Shown here piece after piece: positions 28,589 to 38,007 of a DNA stretch of 64,000 nt (positions are counted from its first letter, which is position 1; every line of letters starts with the position of its first letter). A program made the translations under genes and the position numbers. Source of the stretch: Nocardiopsis listeri NBRC 13360 (lineage in GTDB: Bacteria > Actinomycetota > Actinomycetes > Streptosporangiales > Streptosporangiaceae); NCBI RefSeq assembly GCF_001570765.1, contig NZ_BCSH01000014.1, forward strand, positions 1 through 64,000, written 5' to 3'. The notes beneath the pieces were generated by a model. It searched no databases. It saw only the letters and a program-made list of their open reading frames with translations, and was not told the DNA's origin.

Positions 28589-29206
28589 GTGCGCCTGCGC
28601 TTGCGCCCGCGTGATGACAGTTACTACGAGATGTTCACCGACTCGGCGAACAACCTGGTCATCGGGGCCCGCCTGCTGGTGGAACTGATGAGCGACGGGG
28701 CCGACCGGGAAGCCATCACCGAGAAGATGCGTGCCTGTGAGCACGCCGGCGATGACGCCACCCACGCCATCATGCGACGGCTCAACAAGAGCTCGGCACC
28801 TCCGCTCCACCGCGAGGACATCTACCGACTCGCCTCCAACCTCGATGACGTCATGGACTCGATGGAGGCCGCCGTCGACCTCATCGGGCTCTACGGCCTC
28901 GAACGCCTCCCCAAGGGCATCATCGACCAGATCGAGGTGCTCGAACGGGCCGCCGAACTCACCGCCGAGGCGATGCCGCGGCTGCGGACGATGAAGGACC
29001 TGACCCGCTACTGGATCGAGATCAACCAGCTCGAGAACCAGGCCGACCGGATCTACCGCAAACTCCTCGCCAAGCTCTTCAGCGGTGAGTACGACGCCCT
29101 CACCGTGCTCAAGCTCAAGGACGTGATCGAGGAGTTGGAGACCGCCGCCGACGCCTTCGAACACGTCGCCAACACCGTGGAGACCATCGTCGTCAAGAAC
29201 GGCTGA
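28589..29206 (+). CDS. DUF47/PhoU-like protein
   Basis: 205 residues, almost entirely helical, of the DUF47 (TIGR00153) family distantly related to PhoU. Recognisable segments are the FTDSANNLVIGARLL start, ACEHAGDDATHAIM and REDIYRLASNLDDVMDSME. Such proteins are usually paired with a Pit-type phosphate transporter as an accessory factor. Here the next gene is an oppositely oriented PucR regulator, so no pit gene is adjacent. GTG 28589 has GGGAGAA just upstream. Confidence 0.87.
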   Translation: MRLRLRPRDDSYYEMFTDSANNLVIGARLLVELMSDGADREAITEKMRACEHAGDDATHAIMRRLNKSSAPPLHREDIYRLASNLDDVMDSMEAAVDLIGLYGLERLPKGIIDQIEVLERAAELTAEAMPRLRTMKDLTRYWIEINQLENQADRIYRKLLAKLFSGEYDALTVLKLKDVIEELETAADAFEHVANTVETIVVKNG

Positions 29207-29261
29207 CCCCGCCTGCCCACGCTCTCGCGGAGCGTGCTCGCCCCACCGCTCCGCCCGCTCC

Positions 29262-30815
29262 TCACACCGTGTACGCCTCGAGGGTGATGGCCAGCGCCAA
29301 CCGGGCGCGGGGGCTGTCCAGGGCCAACGAGGCGACCCCCGCCATCCTGCGCATCCGGTGCCGGATCGTGTTCGGGTGCACCCCGAGTTCCCGGGCGGCC
29401 TCGTTCGGATCGCCCATGGCGCCCAACCAGGCGCGCAACGTCTCCGTGTACCGGGTGCCGTGCTCGGTGTCGTGCGCGACGAGGTCGGCGACCGGACCGT
29501 CGGCGGGCCGGCGCCCGGACAACGACGCCATGCGCAGCCGGTGCACCAACACCTCGTCCCAGGACTCGTCGTAGGCCGGCACCGGGCGATCCGCACCGAT
29601 GGCTCGGGAGGCGTGCAGCGCGAGGCTCTCGTCGGCCTCACGGCGGCTGGAGGGCAACCTCGCCAGATCCGCCGGGCCACCGATGCCGGCGTTCACCGTC
29701 ACGTGCGCGGGCAACCCCCGCGTGGTCGCGGTCAACCACTCGCGGGCGGCCGCCGGATCGGGTCCGCACGGCAACACGGTGTACACGGTGCTGCCGAACA
29801 CCGTGCTTCGGCCGGGACGTGACCAGCCGAACCCGGTGGTGGCCCGCTCGAACGTCATCAAGGTGGCGGAGTGACGCTCGTCGGGGGTGTGCGCCTGCAA
29901 CGCCACCACCCGGTGCGCCGTCGCGGCCAGGCCCAGCCTTCCCGCCGCCTCCGTGGGGTCCATGGCACCTTCCAACAGGCGGCTCACCAGGTCGGACTCC
30001 ACCTGCCGTTCCAGGTCCGCGCTCACCCTGGTGCGCAGCATGTGCAGGGCCACGGTCCGGGCCCCCTCGGCCAGCAGGGTGGAGCGTTCCTCCCCCAGCG
30101 GCCGGTCGCACACGACCCACAAGGAGCCGAGGAACTCGCGACCCACGCGAACGGCCACCGTGGTCCGTCCACCCAGGCCCAGGTCCGGTTCCGGGGGCAG
30201 GTGGAGCGGCTCGGAGGAGGACGCCAGGTGCGCGGTCACCCCCGTGCGTTCCATGTGGCGTTGGAGCTCGTCCGGCACCCGCCGCCCCAGGATGGTGTCC
30301 AAGCGGGCCCGGTCCGCGTCCGTCTGCCGCTGTGAGTAGGCCAGGAGGCGATAACGCGGGTCCTCGATGGTCACCGGTCCGTCCACCCGTTCCGAGATGG
30401 TGTCCGCGAGCGCGGGCAGGTCCGCCGGTCCGCGCCCCGCCTCGGTCTCGCCGCCCTCCAACACCAACCCGTAGACCACACCGGCCACCTGTCCCCAGGA
30501 CACCGACGAGTCCACGACCAACAGGGCCACGCCCCGTTCGCGGGCGTTCGCGGCGGCCTCGGCCTTCCGGTGGTCCTCGATGGACTCCGAGGGGCGCACC
30601 AGCACCGCCACGGCACCGGCGCGTTCGGCCAGCTCCACCGCGAGCGAGGAATCGTCCACGCCCACCGCCAGGAGGATGTCCCCCTCCTCTCGGCCGGGCG
30701 AACCGGAGTCGTGCAGGGCCACCCCGCGTAGAACCGTGCCCGGGGTGGGGCGCGATCCGACCAACCTGGTTCCATAGGTGCCGAGGATGGTGACCAACCG
30801 GTCCAAAAGGACCAC
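29262..30815 (-). CDS. PucR-family transcriptional regulator
   Basis: 517 residues. The architecture is an N-terminal PucR-like ligand/GAF-like region, a central GGDEF-like segment, and a C-terminal PucR helix-turn-helix with GDPNEAARELGVHPNTIRHRM. These regulators often activate amino-acid or purine catabolic genes. It diverges from a D-amino-acid-dehydrogenase-like oxidoreductase over a 143-base gap, so that gene is the natural target. GTG 30815 has GGAGGGGG upstream; the open frame extends to 30947, but this start begins the recognisable domain. Confidence 0.86.
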   Translation of the reverse strand: MVLLDRLVTILGTYGTRLVGSRPTPGTVLRGVALHDSGSPGREEGDILLAVGVDDSSLAVELAERAGAVAVLVRPSESIEDHRKAEAAANARERGVALLVVDSSVSWGQVAGVVYGLVLEGGETEAGRGPADLPALADTISERVDGPVTIEDPRYRLLAYSQRQTDADRARLDTILGRRVPDELQRHMERTGVTAHLASSSEPLHLPPEPDLGLGGRTTVAVRVGREFLGSLWVVCDRPLGEERSTLLAEGARTVALHMLRTRVSADLERQVESDLVSRLLEGAMDPTEAAGRLGLAATAHRVVALQAHTPDERHSATLMTFERATTGFGWSRPGRSTVFGSTVYTVLPCGPDPAAAREWLTATTRGLPAHVTVNAGIGGPADLARLPSSRREADESLALHASRAIGADRPVPAYDESWDEVLVHRLRMASLSGRRPADGPVADLVAHDTEHGTRYTETLRAWLGAMGDPNEAARELGVHPNTIRHRMRRMAGVASLALDSPRARLALAITLEAYTV

Positions 30816-30958
30816 AGCGCCCCCTCCATTGTTCCGAACTGACTTCAGCGTAGGTCGAGATTGTGCGTGTCGGACAAAGGGCGTCTCAAGGTTCCAGGGC
30901 ACACTTTGGTAACAGAGGGCGGACCGCGCCCTCTTGTCGTCGTGCACAGGGAGAGGCC

Positions 30959-32227
30959 ATGACCGGGAAGGGCGCGGACGTTCCGCGTACCGTCATCGTC
31001 GTCGGCGCCGGGATCGTGGGCCTGTCGACCGCTTGGTTCCTCCAGCGGTACGGGGTCGGGGTCACGGTGGTCGAGCGAGATACGGTTTCTTCCGGTGCCT
31101 CGTGGGGGAACGCCGGCTGGATCGCTCCCGGGCTGACCATTCCGCTGAACGACCCCTCGGTCTTCGGCCACGGGGTGCGCGCGGTCCTGGACCCGAAGTC
31201 CCCGCTGTCCATCCCACCGACCACCGACACCGGACTGCTCGGCTTCCTGGCCTCCTTCGCGTTCAACAGCCGCCGTTCCACCTGGGAACGGGCACTGGTC
31301 GGCAACACCCCGCTCAGCTCCGTGAGCCTGGACGCCTTCACCGAACTCGTCGAGGCGGGCGTGGGCCTGCAGGACGGGCCCAAGGTCGAGGACGCACCGG
31401 TCACCGCGCTGTTCAGTAGCGAGAGGCAAGCCGTCCACCTCCTCATGGAGCTGGACCAGATGCGGGCCTCGGGGCTCCCCCTGTCCTACACGGCGCTGGA
31501 CCAGGGCGCCGTCCGGGCACAGAGCCCGTTCGTCTCCAACAGCGTCCGCGCCGGTGTTCGGATCAACGACCAACGGCACGTTCACCCGGGTCTGTTCACC
31601 CACGCGCTCGCCGACGCCGTGCGCTCCCGCGGGGGCAGCATCGTCGAGGGCTTCCGCGTGACCGGGGTGGACAGGCGTGGGGACGGTTTCCGTCTCCGCT
31701 CCGCGCATGGTGAGACCGAGACGGCGGACGCCGTGGTGGTCGCCACCGGCGCCTGGCTCGGCCGTCAGGGCCGCCCTTGGGGCGTCACCGTTCCGCTGCG
31801 GGCCGGTCGCGGATACAGCTTCACCGTGCCGACCGACACCCCGGTACCCGGGCCGCTCTACCTGCCGGAGGCCAGAGTCGCCTGTACGCCGCTGGCGGAG
31901 GGACTACGAGTCGCCGGAACCATGGAGTTCCGCGACATCGAGGCCCCGATGTCGGAGGGGCGGATCTCGGCGATCGCCTCCTCGGCGGAACCATATCTGG
32001 CCGGGGTCGACCTGGCCGGGCGCACCGACGAATGGGTGGGATCGCGCCCGGTCACCGCGGACGGTCTCCCGCTCATCGGTGAGACGCGTATCCCCGGCCT
32101 GTACGTGGCCGGCGGACATGGCATGTGGGGATTCACACAGGGCCCGGCCACCGGTCGCATGTTGGCCCGAGCGGTCGCCACGGGCAATCCGCCCGAGGCA
32201 CTACGCCCCTTCGATCCACTCCGGTGA
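30959..32227 (+). CDS. FAD-dependent D-amino-acid dehydrogenase-like oxidoreductase
   Basis: 422 residues of the DadA/DAO fold. The N-terminal dinucleotide motif is VIVVGAGIVGLSTAWFL with the FAD-ribose Glu at the end of the second strand (VVERD). Other segments are SSGASWGNAGWIAPG, typical of DadA-type enzymes, and the C-terminal VAGGHGMWGFTQGP flavin-binding region. The most likely substrates are D-amino acids or related amines. Divergence from a PucR regulator supports an inducible catabolic role. ATG 30959 has GGAGAGG upstream. Confidence 0.88.
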   Translation: MTGKGADVPRTVIVVGAGIVGLSTAWFLQRYGVGVTVVERDTVSSGASWGNAGWIAPGLTIPLNDPSVFGHGVRAVLDPKSPLSIPPTTDTGLLGFLASFAFNSRRSTWERALVGNTPLSSVSLDAFTELVEAGVGLQDGPKVEDAPVTALFSSERQAVHLLMELDQMRASGLPLSYTALDQGAVRAQSPFVSNSVRAGVRINDQRHVHPGLFTHALADAVRSRGGSIVEGFRVTGVDRRGDGFRLRSAHGETETADAVVVATGAWLGRQGRPWGVTVPLRAGRGYSFTVPTDTPVPGPLYLPEARVACTPLAEGLRVAGTMEFRDIEAPMSEGRISAIASSAEPYLAGVDLAGRTDEWVGSRPVTADGLPLIGETRIPGLYVAGGHGMWGFTQGPATGRMLARAVATGNPPEALRPFDPLR

Positions 32228-32302
32228 ACGACCATCACGTCCACCGGGCGCCCCGCCGAATCGTCGGCCGGGCGCCCTTCCTCTTCCAAAGGGAGAAACA
32301 CG

Positions 32303-32752
32303 ATGTCCAACGACAGTCGCGTCTGGATCACTCCGGGCGCCCACCGTCGGCTCACCGTGGAGCTGGCGGTCCTCCAGGGCACGGCGGAACCCGCCGAGGC
32401 CGAGAGCATGGGGATCCACCTCGTCGAGGGCCCCGACGCCCGTGAGTCGCGCATCCACAAGATCGAGGAACTCCTCCGGGACGCCGTCATCGGTCAGGCC
32501 CCGCCGGACGACGGTGTCGCTGAGCCCGGCATGGTCCTGACCATCCGTTACGCGGACGACCCCGACACGGAGACCTTCCTGCTCGGAGCCCGTGAGGGCG
32601 TGTCCGGGGAGGCGATGAGCGTCTACTCGCCGAGCTCACCCTTGGGCCAGGCCCTGATGGGCGCCGCTCGCGGGGAGCAGCGTTCCTACAAGGTGCCCAG
32701 CGGCAAGACCGTGAGCGTCACCCTCGTCGAGGCCGTTCCCTACAGCGCCTGA
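32303..32752 (+). CDS. GreA/GreB-family elongation-factor-like protein
   Basis: 149 residues. The C-terminal FKBP-like domain of Gre factors is clear (PGMVLTIRYADDPDTETFLLG, then SSPLGQALMGAARG and KTVSVTLVEAVPY). The N-terminal coiled coil is present but short and Ala/Glu-rich, so it may not reach the RNA polymerase secondary channel like classical GreA. It follows the oxidoreductase by 75 bases and may be cotranscribed. It could act as an anti-Gre or Rnk-like modulator. Confidence 0.8.
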   Translation: MSNDSRVWITPGAHRRLTVELAVLQGTAEPAEAESMGIHLVEGPDARESRIHKIEELLRDAVIGQAPPDDGVAEPGMVLTIRYADDPDTETFLLGAREGVSGEAMSVYSPSSPLGQALMGAARGEQRSYKVPSGKTVSVTLVEAVPYSA

Positions 32753-32759
32753 CCCGGTA

Positions 32760-32782
32760 GGGCCGCCCGCCGAGGGCGGCCC
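32760..32782. terminator. Terminator after the Gre-like gene
   Basis: 9-bp perfect arms (GGGCCGCCC and GGGCGGCCC) with a 5-base loop start 7 bases after the stop, between convergent genes. Confidence 0.65.
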
Positions 32783-32810
32783 GACGGCCTTCCCCGAGGG
32801 CGAGGGTTCC

Positions 32811-33788
32811 TCAGCCGACCCGGCCCTCGAAGATCAGCACGGGGTAGAGGCTTCTCCCCTGTTCGTCGACGAACTCCAGGGTCCATTGGAGGGTCGGGTC
32901 CTCCTCGTCGGCCCAGCAGTCCTCGTCCCAGCTTCCCGACTCCTCCGAGGACAGTGCCATGGGTGGGCTGAGGGCCGTGCCGAGAAGCGGCGCGGAGGAC
33001 TCCGTCAGGGGGTTTCCCACCGCGCAGCCGGTGAGGACAGAACCGGTGTGCAGGTCCTCTCCGGTTCCGTTGGCGATCTCCACGCTCCAGGCGTAGTAGT
33101 CGTCGCCCTCCTCCTCGCTCTCCTCTTCGGCCTCCTCCATGGGTTCTTCGCCCACGGGATCCTCATCGTCAGGGTCGTCCATCTCCTCGTCGGACCCTTC
33201 CGGGGACTCTTCGTCCATGGGGGCCTCGGATTCCTCCGGGGGCTCCTCGGAGGGTTCCCCCGTCTCCTCGACGGGCCCTTGTGAGGGTTCCTCCTCGGGC
33301 TCTTCGGACGCTCCCTCGTCCATGGTCGGTTCGTCGACGGGCCCCTCGTCCTCACCCTCGAGCGACGTCTCATCGGGGGGATCCTCCTCGGCGGAGGCGT
33401 CGGAGCGGTCGGGGGCCGGTTCGGTCAGGCGCTCCACGGGGCCCATCGTGACGGTGAAACCATCCTCGAAGCGGTGGCTCTCCCCGAGAGCCGACATGAT
33501 GGGCTCCGCGGTCGGCTCGTTCTCGTCGGGGGCAGCGGATTCCTCGGGGGGAGCCGGTTCGTCCTCCTCTACCTCGACGGTGGGTTGTTCCCCGACGTCC
33601 GTGGAGGGGGAGCCGGGCCGTCCTCCGGCGCCTCCGGAACCGCCGTCGTCGCCGCTCCCGGAATCGTCTTCGGCGGGTGACCGCGTGGGTCGTCCGTCAT
33701 CGGAGGTCGTGACCGCCTCGGATCCCCAGGAACACGCGGAGATGGCGAGCAGGAGCCCGGCTGCGGGGGCCATCGTGGTGATTCGCAT
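32811..33788 (-). CDS. Highly acidic lipoprotein
   Basis: 325 residues. The signal peptide ends in a lipobox (ISAC, Cys19). A Gly/Ser/Pro/Glu segment is followed by a very long Glu/Pro/Met/Asp repeat-rich linker (about residues 120-230) and a small C-terminal globular domain with two Cys (GCAVGN and DCWADEEDP). That domain may be a DUF4352-like beta sandwich, but the resemblance is weak. Function unknown. AGGAGGGG precedes ATG 33788. The charge again suggests adaptation to salt or metal binding. Confidence 0.7.
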   Translation of the reverse strand: MRITTMAPAAGLLLAISACSWGSEAVTTSDDGRPTRSPAEDDSGSGDDGGSGGAGGRPGSPSTDVGEQPTVEVEEDEPAPPEESAAPDENEPTAEPIMSALGESHRFEDGFTVTMGPVERLTEPAPDRSDASAEEDPPDETSLEGEDEGPVDEPTMDEGASEEPEEEPSQGPVEETGEPSEEPPEESEAPMDEESPEGSDEEMDDPDDEDPVGEEPMEEAEEESEEEGDDYYAWSVEIANGTGEDLHTGSVLTGCAVGNPLTESSAPLLGTALSPPMALSSEESGSWDEDCWADEEDPTLQWTLEFVDEQGRSLYPVLIFEGRVG

Positions 33789-33902
33789 GGGTTCCCCTCC
33801 TTCTAATGAAAGGGACGCTATGCTAAAAATCACCACAAAAGGGTCAAATGGCCAGATTCGGACGAAAATCACCAGTCGAGCAACCGAATCGGCTCGGCCG
33901 GA

Positions 33903-34868
33903 TCACAGTCCCCGGATCGGACGATTCGGTGCGGTCGACCGGGACAACAACGCGACCAGGTACTCGTAGAAGGCCTCGGCGTCGATGTCCTCGACGACCC
34001 GGGCGTTGGGCTCCAGCCCGTGCACGCCCCAGGACATCGCCGAGTATCCGCGGGTCAGCTCCCCGGCCGTCTCCACGTCCACGTGGTAGGGCGAGACCTG
34101 CCGGACCAGTTCGGGATGGAGCAGGAGCGCCGCGGTCAGGGAGTCGGGGTGCGTGGTGCCCTCGATGCCCACCGTGCGGTCGAACTCCAGGGTGGCCGCG
34201 CACACCCTGGTGAAGAAGTTCGCGAGCGGGGTGCCCAGGGCGGCGATTCGATCCAACCGTTCCTGGTCGAACACCGCCCGACGCAGCGTCAGTGGGTCCC
34301 AGGGCACCACGGTGACGTCGAACCCCGCGGCGAACACGGACTTGGCCGCCTCGGGATCCACGTAGAAGTTGAACTCGGCGGCGGCCGTGATGTTGCCCCG
34401 ACCGTTGTTGGAACCACCCATGACGTACAACGACTTCACGTTGTCGACGAAGGAGGGGTCCTTCGCCAGCGCCATGGCGATGTTGGTGAGCGGACCGATC
34501 GCCACGATCGACAGCTCACCGGGGTTCTCCGCCGCCATCCGGACCAGGGCGTCCACGGCGTGTTCGGACTCGGTGGCCAGGCCGGCCACGTCCATGTCCA
34601 GCCCACCGGACCCGTCACCGTGCACGTTCTCCGCGCTCACCCACTCGCGCACCAGCGGCCCACGGCACCCCGGGTACACGGGCACCTCGCCGAGTCGCCC
34701 GGCCACGTCCAAGGTCAGGAACGCGTTGCGCACCTGCCTCTCGAACCCGACGTTCCCGGCGACCATGGTGATCGCCCGCAGGTCCGCCTCGGGGTCGAGC
34801 AGCCCGACCAACAACGCCACGCAATCGTCCTGCGCGGTGTCGGTGTCGATGATCAACGGAGTGGCCAC
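33903..34868 (-). CDS. Inosine-uridine-type nucleoside hydrolase
   Basis: 321 residues. The calcium-site motif DTDTAQDD (Asp8, Asp10, Asp14, Asp15) keeps the four Asp of the family DxDxxxDD motif, and the substrate-side SIVAIGPLTNIAMAL, VMGGSN and AEFNFYVDPEAA segments are present. It should hydrolyse the N-glycosidic bond of ribonucleosides for salvage. GTG 34868 lies 31 bases after the pstB stop on the same strand, so read-through from the pst operon is possible. Confidence 0.93.
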   Translation of the reverse strand: MATPLIIDTDTAQDDCVALLVGLLDPEADLRAITMVAGNVGFERQVRNAFLTLDVAGRLGEVPVYPGCRGPLVREWVSAENVHGDGSGGLDMDVAGLATESEHAVDALVRMAAENPGELSIVAIGPLTNIAMALAKDPSFVDNVKSLYVMGGSNNGRGNITAAAEFNFYVDPEAAKSVFAAGFDVTVVPWDPLTLRRAVFDQERLDRIAALGTPLANFFTRVCAATLEFDRTVGIEGTTHPDSLTAALLLHPELVRQVSPYHVDVETAGELTRGYSAMSWGVHGLEPNARVVEDIDAEAFYEYLVALLSRSTAPNRPIRGL

Positions 34869-34899
34869 GGGGGTCCTTCCACGAAGATGGGCCGGCCCT

Positions 34900-35679
34900 C
34901 TACCCGAAGCGACCGGTGATGTAGTTCTCGGTGTCCTTCTTCTCGGGACGGGTGAAGATCTGGTTGGTCTCGCCCATCTCGATCAGCTTGCCGGGCTTGC
35001 CGGGCGCCGAGAGGTTGAAGAAGGCGGTCCGGTCGGACACACGCGCGGCCTGCTGCATGTTGTGGGTGACGATCACGATCGTGTAGTCCTCCTTCATGTT
35101 GTGAATGAGGTCCTCGATCGCCAGCGTCGAGATCGGGTCCAGGGCCGAGCACGGCTCGTCCATCAGCAGCACGGACGGCTTGACGGCCGTGGCGCGGGCG
35201 ATGCACAGGCGCTGCTGCTGACCACCGGAGAGGCCGGCACCGGGCTTGTCCAGCCGGTCCTTGACCTCCTTCCAGAGGTTGGCGCCGCGCAGCGACTCCT
35301 CCACCAGGTCGTCCGCCTCGGACTTGGTCATCCGCTTGTTGTTCAGACGGGCCCCGGCGATCACGTTGTCGTAGATCGACATCGTGGGGAAGGGGTTGGC
35401 CTTCTGGAACACCATGCCGATCTCGCTGCGGACCAGCACCGGGTCCACGTCGGGCCCGTAGATGTCCATGTCGTCCAGGAGCACCTTGCCCTCGGCGCGG
35501 GCGCCGGGGGTGACCTCGTGCATCCGGTTGAGGGTGCGCAGGAAGGTCGACTTGCCACAGCCGGAGGAGCCGATGAAGGCCGTCACCGACCGCGGCTCGA
35601 TGGTCATGGACACGTCCTCGACCGCGAGGAAGTCGCCGTAGTAGACGTGCAGTCCGGAGACGTCGATTCGTTTCGCCAC
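34900..35679 (-). CDS. pstB: Phosphate ABC transporter ATP-binding protein
   Basis: 259 residues. ABC ATPase with Walker [10 protein letters not shown] (Gly37 to Thr45), the [14 protein letters not shown] signature and Walker [13 protein letters not shown], the last diagnostic of PstB. With PstC and PstA it drives high-affinity phosphate import. It ends the pstC-pstA-pstB operon, 15 bases after pstA. Confidence 0.97.
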   Translation of the reverse strand: MAKRIDVSGLHVYYGDFLAVEDVSMTIEPRSVTAFIGSSGCGKSTFLRTLNRMHEVTPGARAEGKVLLDDMDIYGPDVDPVLVRSEIGMVFQKANPFPTMSIYDNVIAGARLNNKRMTKSEADDLVEESLRGANLWKEVKDRLDKPGAGLSGGQQQRLCIARATAVKPSVLLMDEPCSALDPISTLAIEDLIHNMKEDYTIVIVTHNMQQAARVSDRTAFFNLSAPGKPGKLIEMGETNQIFTRPEKKDTENYITGRFG

Positions 35680-35694
35680 AGGATGTTCCTCGTG

Positions 35695-36777
35695 TTAGCG
35701 GGTCTTGGGTGAGAAGAGGCGGCCGATCACGCGGGCCAGGATGAACAGCAGCATGACGATCAGAACGAGCGTCAGCGCCGCGGCCCAGGCCCTCTCGTAG
35801 TTGACGGCCCCACCCATGCGGAACTGGGAGTAGATGAACACCGGCAGGTTCATCATCTGTCCGTCGAACAGGTTCCAGTTGATGGAGACCGCCGACGAGC
35901 CCGCGGTGAGGACCAAGGGCGCTGTCTCACCGATAACGCGCGCGATGGCCAGCATGATTCCGGTGGTCAGTCCGGCGGCGGAGGTGGGGAGCACGACCTT
36001 GGTGATAGTGCGCCACTTGGGCACGCCCAAGGCGTAGGAGGCCTCACGCAGGTCCCGGGAGACCAGCCGCAGCATCTCCTCACTGGAGCGGACCACGACC
36101 GGGATCATCAGCACGGTCAGCGACAGCGCGCCCGCCGCGCCGTTGGTGTGGCCCGGGCCGAAGAGCATCATCCACAGCGCCACCACGAACAGACCGGCGA
36201 CGATCGAGGGGATACCGGTCATGACGTCCACGAAGAACGTGATGACCTTCTTGATCCGCCCCTGGGCGTACTCGACCAGGTAGACGGCGGTGAGCACACC
36301 GATCGGCACGGACAGCAGGGTGGCCATGCCGGTGATGGCCAGGGTGCCGACGATGGCGTGATAGACACCGCCCGCGTCCATGCTCGGCAGGACGCCGTTC
36401 ATCGACACGGTCAGGAAGTACGGGCTGAAACGGTCGAGGCCGTAACCGGCGACGGTGTACAGCAGTGACACCAAAGGCGCCATGGCCAGTAGGAAGCAGC
36501 CGTAGACGATGGCGGTGACCATGCGGTCCTTGGCCTTGCGACCGCCCTCCACACGGTTGGAGGCGGTCACGATGATGACCGAGTAGGCCACCGCGGTGAG
36601 CAGCGCCCAGGTGATCAGACCGAAGGACGAGAAAGCGGCCAGGACACCGGCGACCACCACGCCACAGCCGACCAGCAGACCGAGCGGGAAGTGGCGGGGC
36701 AGGGTGCCCGCGCGAAGATCGGGCTTGGTACCGGACTCGGGTCCGGGGACGGGAGGCTGCGCGGTCGTCGTGCTCAT
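35695..36777 (-). CDS. pstA: Phosphate ABC transporter permease PstA
   Basis: 360 residues, somewhat long because of a roughly 65-residue N-terminal extension before the conserved membrane domain. Inner-membrane permease with the family segments GILTAVYLVEYA-like (here VLTAVYLVEYA), SIVAGLFVVALWM and SYALGVPKWRTITKVVLP for the coupling helix that meets PstB. It overlaps pstC by 4 bases. Confidence 0.95.
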   Translation of the reverse strand: MSTTTAQPPVPGPESGTKPDLRAGTLPRHFPLGLLVGCGVVVAGVLAAFSSFGLITWALLTAVAYSVIIVTASNRVEGGRKAKDRMVTAIVYGCFLLAMAPLVSLLYTVAGYGLDRFSPYFLTVSMNGVLPSMDAGGVYHAIVGTLAITGMATLLSVPIGVLTAVYLVEYAQGRIKKVITFFVDVMTGIPSIVAGLFVVALWMMLFGPGHTNGAAGALSLTVLMIPVVVRSSEEMLRLVSRDLREASYALGVPKWRTITKVVLPTSAAGLTTGIMLAIARVIGETAPLVLTAGSSAVSINWNLFDGQMMNLPVFIYSQFRMGGAVNYERAWAAALTLVLIVMLLFILARVIGRLFSPKTR

Positions 36778-37739
36778 GCGGACTCCTTGTTGCCCCGTGC
36801 CACGACGTAGCGGGCGCCCATGTTGACTGCGAGAGTGATGGCGAACAGCACCAGACCTGCGGCGATCAGCGCGGAGACCCCGTAACCGGTGGCCTCGGGG
36901 TACTGGAGCGCGATGTGCGCGGCGATGGTCTGGTTTCCGCTCTGCAGCAGGTTGAAGGAGATCGCCAGGGCCGGGGAGAGGATCATGGCGACGGCCATGG
37001 TCTCACCCAGTGCCCGACCCAGTCCGAGCATGGCGCCACCGACGATGCCGGACTTGCCGAAGGGCAGCACGGCCAAGCGGATCATCTCCCACCGGGTGGC
37101 GCCCATGGCGAGCGCGGCCTCACGGTGGCCCTGCGGGACCTGGTGGAACACGTCGCGGGACATCGCCGTGATGATCGGCAGGATCATGACCGCGAGGACG
37201 ATGCCGGCGGTGAGCAGGGTGCGGCCGGAGGTGGAGGAGGGGCCGGCGAACAGCGGGATCCAACCCAGGTAGTGGGTCATGCCCTCGTACACGGGCACCA
37301 GCTGTGGGGCGAGCACCATCATGCCCCAGAGGCCGTAGACCACGCTGGGGATCGCGGCGAGCAGGTCGACGAGGTAGCCGAGCGTGGCGGCGAGCTTGCG
37401 CGGCGCGTAGTAGACGATGAACAACGCGATGCCGATGGCGACCGGGGTGGCCAGCAACAGCGCGATGGAGGCGGCCAGAACGGTACCGAAGGCCAGAGCG
37501 GCCACACCGAAGGAGGGGTCCTCCCTGGTGTTGGCGTCCCACGACTGGTCGGTCAGGAAGTTCGAGGTGTTGGCCAACAACGACGGCCAGGCCTGGATCA
37601 CCAGGAAGGCCGCCACACCGGCGAGGATCGCCAGGATCAGCAGACCCGACCCTCTCGCGAGTCCGGCGAAGACGGCATCGCCGATCCGGCGCTTGCCCCG
37701 GGGCGGTGGTGCCGCCTTGGGCGCGTCCGTGGTCGTCAT
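36774..37739 (-). CDS. pstC: Phosphate ABC transporter permease PstC
   Basis: 321 residues. Inner-membrane permease with the conserved LVDLLAAIPSVVYGLWGM segment and the coupling-helix motif EAALAMGATRWEMIRLAVLP. It is the first gene of the pst operon here; no pstS lies upstream. A PHO-box-like repeat array stands about 130 bases before its start, so phosphate-starvation control by PhoP is expected. Confidence 0.95.
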   Translation of the reverse strand: MTTTDAPKAAPPPRGKRRIGDAVFAGLARGSGLLILAILAGVAAFLVIQAWPSLLANTSNFLTDQSWDANTREDPSFGVAALAFGTVLAASIALLLATPVAIGIALFIVYYAPRKLAATLGYLVDLLAAIPSVVYGLWGMMVLAPQLVPVYEGMTHYLGWIPLFAGPSSTSGRTLLTAGIVLAVMILPIITAMSRDVFHQVPQGHREAALAMGATRWEMIRLAVLPFGKSGIVGGAMLGLGRALGETMAVAMILSPALAISFNLLQSGNQTIAAHIALQYPEATGYGVSALIAAGLVLFAITLAVNMGARYVVARGNKESA

Positions 37740-37865
37740 GGGTTCTCCGGTTCGGGAATGATGAGTTGGGCCGGTCTCTGGGGTTCCTCGGTCACACCGA
37801 TACGGGCATGGCCGAGTCGGGGACTCGACACGGGCGCACGCCGCACCGAATGTGAAGGTAAGCCC

Positions 37866-37909
37866 CAGAGGTGACCAGTTGTCCCAGGGAAGGTGAACGG
37901 AACATGAAC
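37866..37909 (-). promoter_or_regulatory. PHO-box-like 11-bp repeat array upstream of pstC
   Basis: On the minus strand four consecutive 11-base units read GTTCATGTTCC, GTTCACCTTCC, CTGGGACAACT and GGTCACCTCTG. Units 1, 2 and 4 fit the actinobacterial PhoP direct-repeat unit (G[GT]TCA followed by a loose tail) and all are in 11-base phase. This strongly suggests PhoP activation of pstCAB. Confidence 0.7.
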
Positions 37910-38007
37910 GCCGCGTCGCACACCTGTGGCGGTAAGGGGTTCGGTCGGTTAATGTGACGCGTCACACTCGACGGAATCCGTTCCCCTGCGGGGCGTTCGT
38001 GCCGTGA

